DNA from: Streptomyces sp. Ru73
GTDB lineage: Bacteria > Actinomycetota > Actinomycetes > Streptomycetales > Streptomycetaceae
Length of the DNA stretch: 64,000 nucleotides
Direction of reading: 5' to 3'
Assembly: GCF_002920575.1 (NCBI RefSeq)
Contig: NZ_PQSQ01000004.1
Location: 1-64,000, forward strand
The translations under genes were made by a program, and so were the position numbers. A model generated the notes under the pieces. It ran no database searches. It was not told where the DNA came from and worked only from the letters and a program-made list of their open reading frames with translations. This document shows, piece by piece, positions 26,879-35,177 of this stretch (position 1 is the stretch's first letter; each line of letters opens with the position of its first letter).

Positions 26879-27652
26879 TCAGTACGCGCGGACCAGGCCG
26901 CCGTCGCAGCGGAGTTGTTCACCGGTGATGTAGGAAGCCTGGGCACCGGCCAGGAACGTGACGGCCGCGGCGAACTCCTCGGGCGTACCGAACCGGCCGG
27001 CCGGGATTTCCGCGCGGGAGGCGTCGCGCACCTCTTGTTCGGGGATGCCTTGGCGTTCGGAGACGGCTCCGTAGACCTGCTTCATGCGGTCGGTCTCGAT
27101 CCGGCCGGGCAGCACCATGTTCACCGTCACCCCGTCCGCCGCGACCTCCGCTGCCAGCGTCTTGAGATAGCCGGCCAGCGCGCCGCGGCCCACGTTGGAG
27201 GCCGCGAGCCCGGCGATCGGTTCCTGAATCCCGCTGGAGCCGATCGCGATGATCCGCCCCCAGCCGCGCTCACGCATGCCCGGCAGCACCGCCTCGACCA
27301 GTCGGATGTGCCCGGTCACCAGCAGCCGTACGGCCTCCAGCGCGTCCTCGGCGCTCATCCCGGCCGCGGTACTGGGTGCCGGCCCACCTCCGTTGAGCAC
27401 CAGCACGTCCACCGGCCCGAACCGGCTCGTCGCAGCGTTCACGAGGGAGCGCGGTCCGTCCGGGTGGGTGATGTCCACTCCGATGCCCACCGCCGAGGGC
27501 AGCTCCGCCGCCTGTCGCGCGGCCGGCTCCACCCGGCGACCGCCGAACGCCACGTGCGCGCCTTCGGAGGACAGCGCGCGCACGACCGCCGCACCCAGTC
27601 CCGAGGTCGCGCCGGGTACCACCGCGACCCGGCCGGCCAGTCCGAGATCCAC
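26879..27652 (-). CDS. SDR-fold protein lacking the canonical catalytic Tyr and Lys
   Basis: A 257-residue short-chain dehydrogenase fold. The nucleotide-binding motif is GATSGLGAAVVRAL and the NNAG equivalent is LNGGG. After the catalytic Ser (IAIGSSG) the position thirteen residues on, normally Tyr, is Asn (SNVGR), and the following Lys is missing. The GTG at 27652 follows AAAGGTGAG. The rest (VNMVLPGRIETDR, ITGEQLRCDGG) is well kept, so it is not decayed. It may be a non-standard reductase or a binding protein. Second gene of the epimerase operon. Confidence 0.8.
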   Translation of the reverse strand: MDLGLAGRVAVVPGATSGLGAAVVRALSSEGAHVAFGGRRVEPAARQAAELPSAVGIGVDITHPDGPRSLVNAATSRFGPVDVLVLNGGGPAPSTAAGMSAEDALEAVRLLVTGHIRLVEAVLPGMRERGWGRIIAIGSSGIQEPIAGLAASNVGRGALAGYLKTLAAEVAADGVTVNMVLPGRIETDRMKQVYGAVSERQGIPEQEVRDASRAEIPAGRFGTPEEFAAAVTFLAGAQASYITGEQLRCDGGLVRAY

Positions 27653-27733
27653 GAAACACTCACCTTTCCTCGTTTTCGGAAGAGTTGCCGGCCCGGCTGA
27701 CAAGGCTCGGTGCCTGCTTTGCGGCCCTGCCCG

Positions 27734-28837
27734 TCAGTACGAGGCCACCGGAGCGCCGAAGAGGCTTTCCTCGGGCTCGATGCCCAGGCCAGGGCCTTGC
27801 GGGCGCTTGATGTAGCCGCCTTCGATGCGGACCCCGTTTTCCGGGTCGTAATGTCCGTCGATGTACGGGGCCGCCAGCCAGACGCCTTCGAGGAGTTCGG
27901 GCGCCACCGTCGCGCCGATATGCGTGCAGGCCGCGGCGATGATGTCGCCGCCCCAGGAATCGTCGCAGGTGTGCGGCAGGTTCCGTGCGGCGCACAGGTC
28001 CCGGAACGCGCGCATGGGATGCAGCCCACCGAGGCGGGTGACCTTCATGCCGAAGCCGTCTACCAGTCCCGTGCCGGCGGCGGTGATCGCCGTGTTCAGG
28101 CTGGTGCTGTTCTCGTCCATGTAGATGCCGTGGCCGACCTGCGGACGGATCCTCTGCAGTTCCTCGACGGTGTTGCAGGGCTGCTCCATGACGAAGGGGA
28201 TGTCCGGACACTCCCGGCTGAGCCGCAGCGCATCGCGGCTGGTCAGGCTGCGGTTGCCGTCCACCGCCAGCCGCATCCCCGACCCGCGGATGACCTCCCA
28301 GACCTTGCGTACGGCCTCGATGTCCTCCTCGACCGGCCGCCCGCCGACCTTGACCTGCAGCCGCGGATACCCCTCGGCGAGTTTCTCCGCCGCGACGCGG
28401 GCGGTGTCGTCCGGCGCGCCGACAATGGTGGAGTAGTAGGACGGCACGCGATCCGTCACCGCGCCGCCGAGCAGGTCGGACACACTGACACCGAAGTGCT
28501 TGCCCAGCAGGTCGTGGGCGGCGATGTCGATGGCGGCCTTGGCGTAGTGGTGACCGTGGAGCAGGCCGTCCATGCGCCGGTGCAACGGCACCGGCAGCAC
28601 CTCGGCGCCGCGCAGCCCCGGCGCCATCTCACTCAGTGCCGCGACGGCCCCGGCGGCGTGCGACTCGGCGTAGGCGGGGCCGACCGGGCAGGCCTCGCCC
28701 CAGCCGACGAGTCCGTTGTCGGCCACCAGCTTGACCAGTGTCGTGGACAAGGACCGGACCTCTGAATGGGCCATCCGATAAGGGCCGTTGAGGACCGGCA
28801 GCTCGTGCCGGTAGACGTGGATTTCAGCGATCCGCAT
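27734..28837 (-). CDS. hpbD: Proline betaine/4-hydroxyproline betaine 2-epimerase (HpbD-like)
   Basis: A 367-residue enolase-superfamily protein. The acid/base lysines K163 (LQVKVGG) and K265 ([11 protein letters not shown]) and metal ligands D193, E218 and D241 fall at the positions I recall for HpbD of Pelagibaca bermudensis, and the N-terminus, the EQPCNT block and the FGAPVASY end are very similar to that protein. HpbD interconverts L- and D-forms of proline betaine and 4-hydroxyproline betaine at C2, the entry step of their catabolism. It heads a four-gene minus-strand operon, and a GTTC-N7-GAAC site lies 102 bases upstream. The Rieske and flavin demethylases at 8996-13425 would supply the following steps. 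Confidence 0.85.
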   Translation of the reverse strand: MRIAEIHVYRHELPVLNGPYRMAHSEVRSLSTTLVKLVADNGLVGWGEACPVGPAYAESHAAGAVAALSEMAPGLRGAEVLPVPLHRRMDGLLHGHHYAKAAIDIAAHDLLGKHFGVSVSDLLGGAVTDRVPSYYSTIVGAPDDTARVAAEKLAEGYPRLQVKVGGRPVEEDIEAVRKVWEVIRGSGMRLAVDGNRSLTSRDALRLSRECPDIPFVMEQPCNTVEELQRIRPQVGHGIYMDENSTSLNTAITAAGTGLVDGFGMKVTRLGGLHPMRAFRDLCAARNLPHTCDDSWGGDIIAAACTHIGATVAPELLEGVWLAAPYIDGHYDPENGVRIEGGYIKRPQGPGLGIEPEESLFGAPVASY

Positions 28838-28938
28838 TGTCCGCTCTCCGAAGTCGTGAGTACGGGCTTGCCAGGGACGTCTTGCTGAGGCAGAGCGTGC
28901 GCACGGTCATCGGGGGTGACCGGCGCAGCCCTCACGGT

Positions 28939-28953
28939 GTTCGAATAATGAAC
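28939..28953. promoter_or_regulatory. GTTC-N7-GAAC operator before epimerase operon
   Basis: GTTC-GAATAAT-GAAC lies 102 bases before the hpbD start, in a 250-base gap with no gene. It is an exact match to the GTTC-N7-GAAC core of the sites at 13483 and 20041. Confidence 0.6.
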
Positions 28954-29087
28954 GCGGAGTTCAGGATAAGGATGGCGGGGTAGAGCGTCAACCATTCCCA
29001 TGAATCGCCCGCACCGGCCGCGGCGCACGAGAGGCGTGCGGCTCCCCGGTCGCCGCGGCCACAACCGCTGCCGCCATGCCCTGCGCG

Positions 29088-29969
29088 TCAGGCCAGGGCG
29101 CGGGCCAGGAAGTCGCGTATGAACCCGGCGATGGCGTCGAGGTGGCTCTCCAGGGCAAAGTGCCCGGAGTCCAGCAGATGGATCTCTGCATTCGGCAGGT
29201 CCTGGCGGAACGCCGTGGCACCGTCGGGGCCGAAGATCTCGTCGCCCGCACCCCAGACCGCCAGCAGTGGCACCTGGGAGTCGCGGAAGTACTGGTGGAC
29301 GGCCGGGTAGAGGTCCACGTTGGTGGGGTAGTCGCGGAAGAGCTTGAGTTGGATCTCGTCGTTGCCCGGCCGGTCCAGCAGGGCCTGGTCGTGAATCCAG
29401 TTGTCCGGGCTGACCAGGCTCGGATCGGCGACACCGGTCACGTACTGCCAGCGAGTGGCCTCAAGGGACAGCGCCTTGCGCATGGGAACCTCGGTGTCCG
29501 GCCCCGGGGTCGCGGCGTAGGCGAAGAGGTCGTCCCAGAAGGACTTCACGAAGCCCTCTTCGTAGGCATTGCCGTTCTGAGTGATGATCGCGGTGATCCG
29601 CTCCGGGTTCTGGAGGGCGAGCCGCCAGGCGATGGGGGCACCGTAGTCCTGTACGTATGTCGCGAACCTGTCGATGCCCAACTGCTGAAGCAGTCCGGCG
29701 GTGACCTCGGTGAGGGCGTCGAAGGTGTACGGGAAGTTCTGCAGCGGAGGCATCGCGGACTGGCCGAACCCGATGTGGTCGGGGGCGATCACGTGGTAGC
29801 GGTCGGCGAGTGCCGGGATCAGGTTGCGGAACATGTGCGAGCTGGTCGGGAAGCCGTGGAGGAGGGTCACTGCGGGCGCCTTCGGGTCGCCTGCCTCCCG
29901 GTAGAAGACCTCGATGCCGTTGACGGTGGTGGTGCGGTGGTGGACGGCGGGGGATGTGAGTCGAGGCAT
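29088..29969 (-). CDS. Alpha/beta hydrolase with Asp nucleophile
   Basis: A 293-residue alpha/beta hydrolase close to haloalkane dehalogenases and epoxide hydrolases. The oxyanion block is LLHGFPTSSHMFR, the nucleophile is D108 in VQDYGAP, and the catalytic His is in DSGHFALES. Haloalkane dehalogenases normally have Trp after the Asp (halide-stabilising); here it is Tyr, so dehalogenation is doubtful and ester, epoxide or lactone hydrolysis is as likely. It is divergent from a CGNR zinc-finger regulator, with three spaced dyads between them, so it is probably the regulator's main target. Confidence 0.85.
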   Translation of the reverse strand: MPRLTSPAVHHRTTTVNGIEVFYREAGDPKAPAVTLLHGFPTSSHMFRNLIPALADRYHVIAPDHIGFGQSAMPPLQNFPYTFDALTEVTAGLLQQLGIDRFATYVQDYGAPIAWRLALQNPERITAIITQNGNAYEEGFVKSFWDDLFAYAATPGPDTEVPMRKALSLEATRWQYVTGVADPSLVSPDNWIHDQALLDRPGNDEIQLKLFRDYPTNVDLYPAVHQYFRDSQVPLLAVWGAGDEIFGPDGATAFRQDLPNAEIHLLDSGHFALESHLDAIAGFIRDFLARALA

Positions 29970-29974
29970 GCGCC

Positions 29975-30122
29975 TAACCCTTCTATCGGGCTTTGATGGT
30001 TACATGCACAGTCGAGCATGCTCGGGCTAACCTGTCAATGCCATGTGTATGGTTAGGATTGATCGAGAGGGTGCCGCGTATTCGCCCCCTCGTGTAACCT
30101 CTCAGATGAGCCAATCCGGTTA
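29975..30122. promoter_or_regulatory. Three TAACC-N18-GGTTA operators
   Basis: TAACC-N18-GGTTA occurs three times with identical spacing: 29975-30002, 30028-30055 and 30095-30122. Centres are 53 and 67 bases apart. They cover both divergent promoters, and the first begins six bases from the hydrolase start codon while the last ends 15 bases before the regulator's GTG. Exact repetition makes chance unlikely. The CGNR protein is the natural candidate ligand. Confidence 0.8.
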
Positions 30123-30136
30123 GGAGACGTGGAGAG

Positions 30137-30658
30137 GTGTCAGCAGTGGTTGATCCAGGGCAGCAGGACACTCTGCTGGAACTCCTCAACACCACGCCGG
30201 TGGTCAACGGTGCGCCCCGGGATAAGCTGGCGGACGCCGAAGCGGCCGCGGCGTGGCAGCGGGCGCATGGCGGCACCGGCAGCGACGAGGAGCTCCGGCA
30301 TCTGGTGCGGGCGCGCGACGCCCTGCAGGCCGTACTGCGCGACGATGCCCCGGCTACGTCACTGGCCCCGCTCCTCAAGGGCGTGTGCCGCCGACCGCGC
30401 ATTTCCGCTGGGGGAGTGGACTGGGAACTGGACGCCCCCGTGGAGCGCCGACTGGCGGTGGAAGCGGTCTTGGCGTGGAGCGCGCTGCAGGAGGCGAAGC
30501 CCGGTCGGCTGCGCCCGTGCGCCAACCCGGAGTGCCGTCTGTTTCTGCTCGATCGGAGCAAGACCAACAGGGCCCGATGGTGCTCCATGGCCGTGTGCGG
30601 CAACCGGATGAAGGCCCGCCGGCACTACCAGCGAACCCGAGACAGTACGGCTGAGTGA
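30137..30658 (+). CDS. CGNR zinc-finger regulator, copy 1
   Basis: A 173-residue protein with a shortened N-terminal ABATE-type domain and a C-terminal CGNR zinc finger: CANPEC, then RWCSMAVCGNRMKARRHYQR, with four cysteines to bind zinc and a basic tail to contact DNA. The GTG at 30137 has GGAGAC and GTGGAGAG upstream; a GTG three codons later is possible. CGNR proteins are poorly studied putative transcription regulators with a ligand-sensing ABATE domain. Divergent from the alpha/beta hydrolase. A longer paralogue with the same context lies at 39053. Confidence 0.88.
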   Translation: MSAVVDPGQQDTLLELLNTTPVVNGAPRDKLADAEAAAAWQRAHGGTGSDEELRHLVRARDALQAVLRDDAPATSLAPLLKGVCRRPRISAGGVDWELDAPVERRLAVEAVLAWSALQEAKPGRLRPCANPECRLFLLDRSKTNRARWCSMAVCGNRMKARRHYQRTRDSTAE

Positions 30659-30825
30659 AGCAGCCCCGCGACAGCGTACGGCTCTACGTCAGCATGTGAA
30701 GGCGGACCCGGTGGAGCTGAGGCGAAGGACTGTCCGCCGACGGGTGCGCGGCCCCGAAGTGGCCGACCACTCCGTCCCTTGCAGAGGCGCATGCTGGTTC
30801 GTCCAGCGGCGCAAGGGCGGGAAGG

Positions 30826-31215
30826 ATGGGAACTGGTCGCCTTGTTCGGCGTCGTCTGGAAGACCAGCTGACCCTGATCGCCCGGCTCGCCGGGCAGGCA
30901 CGGGCCGGGCTGGCGAAGGACGTGGAGGCCGGCTGCGTGTTCCTGGCGATCTACTCGGGGGTCCTCACCGAAGCCGGAACCGAGATCCGCGCACGGCTCG
31001 ATCCCTCACTCCTCGAGCAGGCGACCGTGGCCGTCCGGCGCCGGGCCCCTGATGCGGACCGTGAGCAGACCATGCTGGCCATCCGCTTGCTGGCATCGCT
31101 GTGGGCGGCAGGACTGGTGGCCGGAGTGAATACCAGGGACTGGCTCCGACGCGCACCCGAACTGCCCACTCTGTGGCCGCGGATGGCCGCCCAGCTCATC
31201 CGCGAGGAGCCCTAG
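30826..31215 (+). CDS. Hypothetical protein
   Basis: A 129-residue frame, mostly alpha-helical by composition (repeated Leu/Ala/Arg, ARLAGQARAGLAKDVEAGC, ALLASLWAAGL-like stretches). No domain was recognised. The ATG has GGGAAGG directly against it, which is too close for a good ribosome-binding site, so the true start may be later. It follows the CGNR gene by 167 bases. Codon use is like its neighbours, which supports a real gene. Confidence 0.45.
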   Translation: MGTGRLVRRRLEDQLTLIARLAGQARAGLAKDVEAGCVFLAIYSGVLTEAGTEIRARLDPSLLEQATVAVRRRAPDADREQTMLAIRLLASLWAAGLVAGVNTRDWLRRAPELPTLWPRMAAQLIREEP

Positions 31216-31530
31216 AGGAGTCTCAGGGTCCGGCCCATGAAAGACCCAGGAGCCGGGGAGGGAGGCCCAGGGCCGGGAGGAGGGGCCGTCGGCCGTTCCG
31301 TTGACGGCATGGGTGTCGCGGCCGGTGAGCTTCTGCTGCCGGCTGTGTGTCTGGCTGCGGAGCAAGGTGCAGCCGGTGTCGAAGGCATGCCGGGCGAAGG
31401 GCGGCCAACGGGGGCCGCACTGCTGTCTGTTGTTGCGGCAGACCGCGGGCACGGCCGGATTACCGCGCGCTCCCCGGCCGACGTGAGCGGCACCGATGGT
31501 GACTCCGGTGCCGCTCATGGACGGTCCCCG
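31216..31530. other. Intergenic stretch without a supported gene
   Basis: 315 bases between a plus-strand hypothetical and a minus-strand zinc-ribbon gene. Open frames here are Gly/Arg/Pro-rich without ribosome-binding sites. No repeat or strong hairpin was seen. Confidence 0.5.
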
Positions 31531-31953
31531 TTACCAACCGGTGCGGGCTGGCTCGGCTGACGCGCTGTCAGGTGTGTGCGGTCCGCCGTCGGGCGGTGGG
31601 AGCTTCCCGGGCTGGGCGTGGGCGTCGGCGCCCAGGAGGGGAGCGCCGTGGCGTTCGGGACGGTGTCCCGCGGTACCGGCGATCCGCTGGCGGGGCGTGC
31701 CGGCGGGGCCGGGTGGTGGCGGTATGGGGCGGCGGGCGATGATGCGGCCGACCCAGCGGCGACCGCACTGCGGACAGGGCGGCGCTCCGGCGGGCGTGTA
31801 CGGAGAGGCCACGGCCACTCCGTCGCGGGAGAAGTACTCCCACTCGCCGTTCTCGGCGTCCTTGTACTGCTGGACGTCGTAGTCGGTGCTCCACTCGTGC
31901 CAGCAATGCCCGCAGGTGAACTGCACTCGCTCGACAGCCAGTTCGATGATCAT
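31531..31953 (-). CDS. Small zinc-ribbon protein
   Basis: A 140-residue protein. Residues 12-70 hold two cysteine pairs, CGHC and CPQC, around WSTDYDV and a WEYFSRDGVAVASPY core, which suggests a zinc ribbon. The C-terminal half is Pro/Gly-rich and probably disordered. Similar proteins of unknown function are common in Streptomyces. The ATG at 31953 begins MIIELAVERV. No operon partner; the STAS gene lies 410 bases upstream on the same strand. Confidence 0.7.
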   Translation of the reverse strand: MIIELAVERVQFTCGHCWHEWSTDYDVQQYKDAENGEWEYFSRDGVAVASPYTPAGAPPCPQCGRRWVGRIIARRPIPPPPGPAGTPRQRIAGTAGHRPERHGAPLLGADAHAQPGKLPPPDGGPHTPDSASAEPARTGW

Positions 31954-32363
31954 TGGGCTTCACTCTCCCTGCTGAGCAGGTATCCGCGTGTCTCCTCCAC
32001 GTCTACCGTCCAGTGTGTCCGCGCGGCTCCGGTGTCTGCTGCCTGACGGAGAAAACCCTCCCTGTCTTCCGGCCGTCCCTGTCTTCCGGTACGCCATGTC
32101 TTTCGGGTGATGGCTCCCGGCGCCGGACACGGCCGGAGCGCGCGAAAGCCGATCGGACGGCACGGGCCTCATGGCGTGCCGGACATCAGGCCGTGCCGGC
32201 CGCCGGGGGCTGCTGCCCGTCCGGGAGCAGACCGGGCGGGGCGTCCGCCGTTCGTGACCGGTACGCCGGGGATGTCCCCGCTGAACAGGATGGAGGCCCG
32301 GCCGGCCCGGAGAGTGGCCGCTACGGCCGTCGAATTGCGCTTCGAAAAGCCGCGTACCCGGCG
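31954..32363. other. Intergenic stretch with a short direct repeat
   Basis: 410 bases with no supported gene. CCCTGTCTTCCGG occurs twice (32060-32072 and 32077-32089) with a 17-base period. Nothing else stands out. Confidence 0.5.
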
Positions 32364-32777
32364 TCAACCGGGCCGAACGGCCGAGGGCTGCTCGGGCGGC
32401 GCGGGGCCGGAGCCGTCGTCCTCGCCGGGGGCCGCGAGCGAGGCAGGGAAGCCGTCGAGGACGGTGAAGACCCGTTCGAGACGGGCGAGACGTATGACGC
32501 GCCGGACGCGGGGCCGGCCGAGCACCACCCGCAGTGTCCCGCCGGCCGCGGTGACCTGCTTGTGGATGCGGACGAGCAACCGGAGTCCGCCCGCGTCCAG
32601 GAAGGTCGTCGGACGCAGGTCGACGATGACGCGCGGGCACGGCCTGTCCAACTGGCGCACCACATGCGGCGAGAGCACGGTGTTGGCCCAGATGTCCAAT
32701 TCACCGGAGAACTGCAGGACGACCGAACCGTCCACCGTGTAGTGCTGCAGACCGAAAGGAACCTCGGGTGTACCCAC
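32364..32777 (-). CDS. STAS-domain anti-sigma factor antagonist-like protein
   Basis: A 137-residue STAS protein with the usual order: VVLQFSGELDIWANTVL at residues 19-35, then VIVDLRPTTFLDAGGLRLLVRIH, then RRVIRLARLERVFTVLDG. At the phosphorylation loop the family's D-S-S-G-L is D-A-G-G-L, so the phosphorylatable Ser is missing and control by an anti-sigma kinase in the usual way is not possible. The GTG at 32777 follows GAGGTGAGCC. The C-terminal 25 residues are a Pro/Gly-rich tail. It lies upstream of nothing on its strand but is adjacent to ANTAR genes. Confidence 0.85.
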   Translation of the reverse strand: MGTPEVPFGLQHYTVDGSVVLQFSGELDIWANTVLSPHVVRQLDRPCPRVIVDLRPTTFLDAGGLRLLVRIHKQVTAAGGTLRVVLGRPRVRRVIRLARLERVFTVLDGFPASLAAPGEDDGSGPAPPEQPSAVRPG

Positions 32778-32953
32778 GGCTCACCTCAGGAGGGACGAGC
32801 AACCTCGCGAAGGGAAAATGCCGGCGTGGCACGGAGACCGACGCCTGACGCACCGGGGTCTCGGGCGGTCCACACAAGTGGTACTGACACTCTGCCCGCT
32901 TCTCGCTCGTTCGACCCCGGCCGCGGGTGATTCCTTCCGGTCCGGCCTGCTGG

Positions 32954-33658
32954 TCACCGCCGGTTGATGCCGGGATCGTCGTCCAGGCGCAGACGGCGGG
33001 CGAGGACGTCGCGGGCGGCTTCGAGCAGGGAAATGTTGTGGCTGAAGGCGTGGGCGCGCAGCAGGAGCAGCGTATGGCTGGGGGGAAGGTCGAGCTGGGA
33101 CGTCAGCATGCCGGCTGCCTGGTGGACCTCGGCGAAATGCATGCCGTCGGCGATGAGGGCAGGGGTGGATTCGGTGACGAGACGGGCCAAGGCGCCGGTG
33201 AGGTGGCGGGCGTCGGTTAGCTGGGCGGGGGTGAGCGGCCCGGGGGTCGTGCGGTAGCCGGCCAAGGTGCCCAGGGGGAGTGGCGGGGCGGTACGCAGGG
33301 GCAGGGTGAACAGGGCCGCGACGCCCGCGGTGAGCAAGGCGGGAACCAGGCCCGGCCAGTGCTCGTCGGCCTCCTTGACCAGGTCGGGGATGAGGATCGC
33401 CCGACCGGTGCGCGCCGTGTCCCAGGTGGGCCCGTGGCCCTGGACCATTTGCAGGTCCTCGATGGCCTCGGCCTGCGGGCCGGAACTCTGCCACAGCTCG
33501 GGACTGCGGCCTCCGGGCGCGAGTACCAAGGCAAGGCCGTCCAGGCCCAGGGCGTGCGCACACTGGCCCAGGGGCAGCCGTGAGGACCCGGCCCGGGCAG
33601 CGATGGTGTGCAGGCAGGCGGCCATCTCACCGGTCACCTCGGAAGGCACTGGCGCCAC
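32954..33658 (-). CDS. GAF and ANTAR domain protein 1
   Basis: A 234-residue protein. Residues 15-160 are GAF-like (LGLDGLALVLAPGGRSPELW, VQGHGPTWDTARTGRAI) and residues 170-225 are an ANTAR helix bundle (EVHQAAGMLTSQLDLPPSHTLLLLRAHAFSHNISLLEAARDVL). ANTAR domains bind paired RNA hairpins and act in transcription antitermination. The start is a GTG at 33658. It forms a same-strand pair with the GAF-ANTAR gene at 33710, whose stop lies 52 bases upstream. Confidence 0.88.
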   Translation of the reverse strand: MAPVPSEVTGEMAACLHTIAARAGSSRLPLGQCAHALGLDGLALVLAPGGRSPELWQSSGPQAEAIEDLQMVQGHGPTWDTARTGRAILIPDLVKEADEHWPGLVPALLTAGVAALFTLPLRTAPPLPLGTLAGYRTTPGPLTPAQLTDARHLTGALARLVTESTPALIADGMHFAEVHQAAGMLTSQLDLPPSHTLLLLRAHAFSHNISLLEAARDVLARRLRLDDDPGINRR

Positions 33659-33709
33659 CCCCTGTTCTGGTGGTCGTACGGGGCATGCTCGGCACGCTGG
33701 TCAGCCCGG

Positions 33710-34477
33710 TCAGCGCGCGGGCCTGGGCCCCGGAAGACGCAGCTCCGCCGACGCGGTCCCGTCGAGCACGGAACGGGCGAGATCGGTGAGCCGTGTCCGG
33801 TGGCGGTGGGCGTAGCGGCGCAGCAGAACGAAGGCCGCGTCGGGGCTGATGTCGTGGCGGTGTGCGAGGAAGCCCTTGGCCTGCTCGATCAGGGCACGAC
33901 TGTCCAGGGTCCGCTGCAGCTGGGCGTTGACGGTCAGCTGTTCGTGTACCGTGCGCTGCTGGATGATGCCCAGGGTGGCGTTGTCGGCCAGGGCCTGGGA
34001 CAGCCGCAGTCGGCCCGGCGGCAGAGGGACGTTTTCCTCCCGGAAGAGGTTGAGCGCGCCCAGGGTCCGGTCGCCCAGGCGCAGCGGGGCAGCGACGACG
34101 GAGGTGAAGCCGACCGCCAGCGCCCGCTCGGCGAAATGGGGCCAGCGGGCGCGGGCCTCGGCGGTGTCCAGGTAGGTCTCGGCGATCGCGGTGCCGTCGC
34201 GGGTGCAGTCCCGGCAAGGGCCTTCGTCCCATTCGACGGAAGCCAATTCCAGCGCGTAGGTGCGCTCGTCGGACGCGGCCGCCTCGACGCTGTGGCCGTT
34301 GCCGTCGGACAGCAGCACCCCGGCCGCGCTCACCTCGAGGACCTGCACGCACAGGTCGGTGAGGGTGTGGAGATAGTGGATGACGTCGTAGTCGCCCACC
34401 AATGCCTCGGCGAGCTCACTGAACGCGGCCGTCACGCCTTCCTCACGCGCCGACTCCGCAAGTGGGTGGTCAGTCAT
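33710..34477 (-). CDS. GAF and ANTAR domain protein 2
   Basis: A 255-residue protein. Residues 12-175 are a GAF domain (YLHTLTDLCVQVLEVSAAGVLLSD, EGPCRDCTRDGTAIAETYLD, GFTSVVAAPLRLGDRTLGALNLF) and residues 185-245 an ANTAR domain (TLDSRALIEQAKGFLAHRHDISPDAAFVLLRRYAHRH). The ATG at 34477 follows AAGGGA; the frame continues to 34564 without support. It is the most canonical GAF-ANTAR protein of the group. The ligand is unknown. Confidence 0.9.
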   Translation of the reverse strand: MTDHPLAESAREEGVTAAFSELAEALVGDYDVIHYLHTLTDLCVQVLEVSAAGVLLSDGNGHSVEAAASDERTYALELASVEWDEGPCRDCTRDGTAIAETYLDTAEARARWPHFAERALAVGFTSVVAAPLRLGDRTLGALNLFREENVPLPPGRLRLSQALADNATLGIIQQRTVHEQLTVNAQLQRTLDSRALIEQAKGFLAHRHDISPDAAFVLLRRYAHRHRTRLTDLARSVLDGTASAELRLPGPRPAR

Positions 34478-35177
34478 CACCACGTCCCTTGATCGCGGAG
34501 TACAGCAGGGCGACGAACGGCGGACGCCGCACCTCCAGCCCGTGGGGCAGTGCCTGCGGAGCAAAGGGACGACTCAGGCCGCCCGGCGAAGATGCAGCGA
34601 CGCGTCATGTCAACTTCCCGACTCTACGGATGGCAGCAGGCCGCACAGGGCCACCGAGCGTCCCCACGAGCGGGACCCGTGCTGCCGACTCCTCGCATGG
34701 ACCCGCCCGAATGCCGGCGCCCGCATGTCACCGCCGGTGCAAGCATTCATGGAGCTCCCTTGCACGCTACCTTTCCATCCCGGCACCTGAAGCAGCCGAC
34801 GGTAAAATTATAGCGACGCCCGCCTTTCTCTCTCGCCCGCGACCCGGTGCACCTCACCGGCGACCCAGCGCACCTCATCCGCGGCCCGGCGCACGTTCCT
34901 CGCGGCCCGGCGCACACCGACGCGCCCTGGGACTGCAGAGCCGCCCGCAGGGGCGTGTCCCCTACGCTTGCGGGGCAAGAGCTCCGCCGGCAGGAGTGTG
35001 AAGGAGCAGAAGCGGCAACCCTGCCACCTGGGGGAGGCCCGGCGGTTTCGTTGGCTGGAACGAATCTTCTGGCTTCGCCTTCTTCCCTTGCAGCCGCCCG
35101 TGGCAGGGATACGCTGACCACAGCGGGCACGGGGTGCCTTGCGGTACGACCCGGCGCCCGGCAATGAGGAGCCGTAC
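34478..35177. other. 700-base divergent gap between two ANTAR genes
   Basis: No gene is supported. An AT-rich patch at 34803-34813 contains TATAAT on the minus strand, a possible -10 element for the gene at 34477, without a clear -35. A 21-bp tandem repeat occupies 34839-34922. Confidence 0.5.
34839..34922. repeat. 21-bp imperfect tandem repeat, four units
   Basis: Units start at 34839, 34860, 34881 and 34902 and share GCG-CCC-G-GCAC (for example GCGGCCCGGCGCACGTTCCTC). The period of 21 keeps a reading frame, giving a seven-residue repeat in open frames on either strand, but no ribosome-binding site supports translation. Two helical turns per unit would also suit a protein-binding array. Confidence 0.75.

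Noticed and set aside
29088..29969. Haloalkane dehalogenase as a firm call
   Set aside because: The halide-stabilising Trp after the nucleophile Asp is Tyr here, so only the broader hydrolase family is supported.
31237..31560. A 107-codon plus-strand frame in an intergenic region
   Set aside because: Gly/Ala/Pro-rich, no ribosome-binding site, and partly opposite the zinc-ribbon gene's tail.
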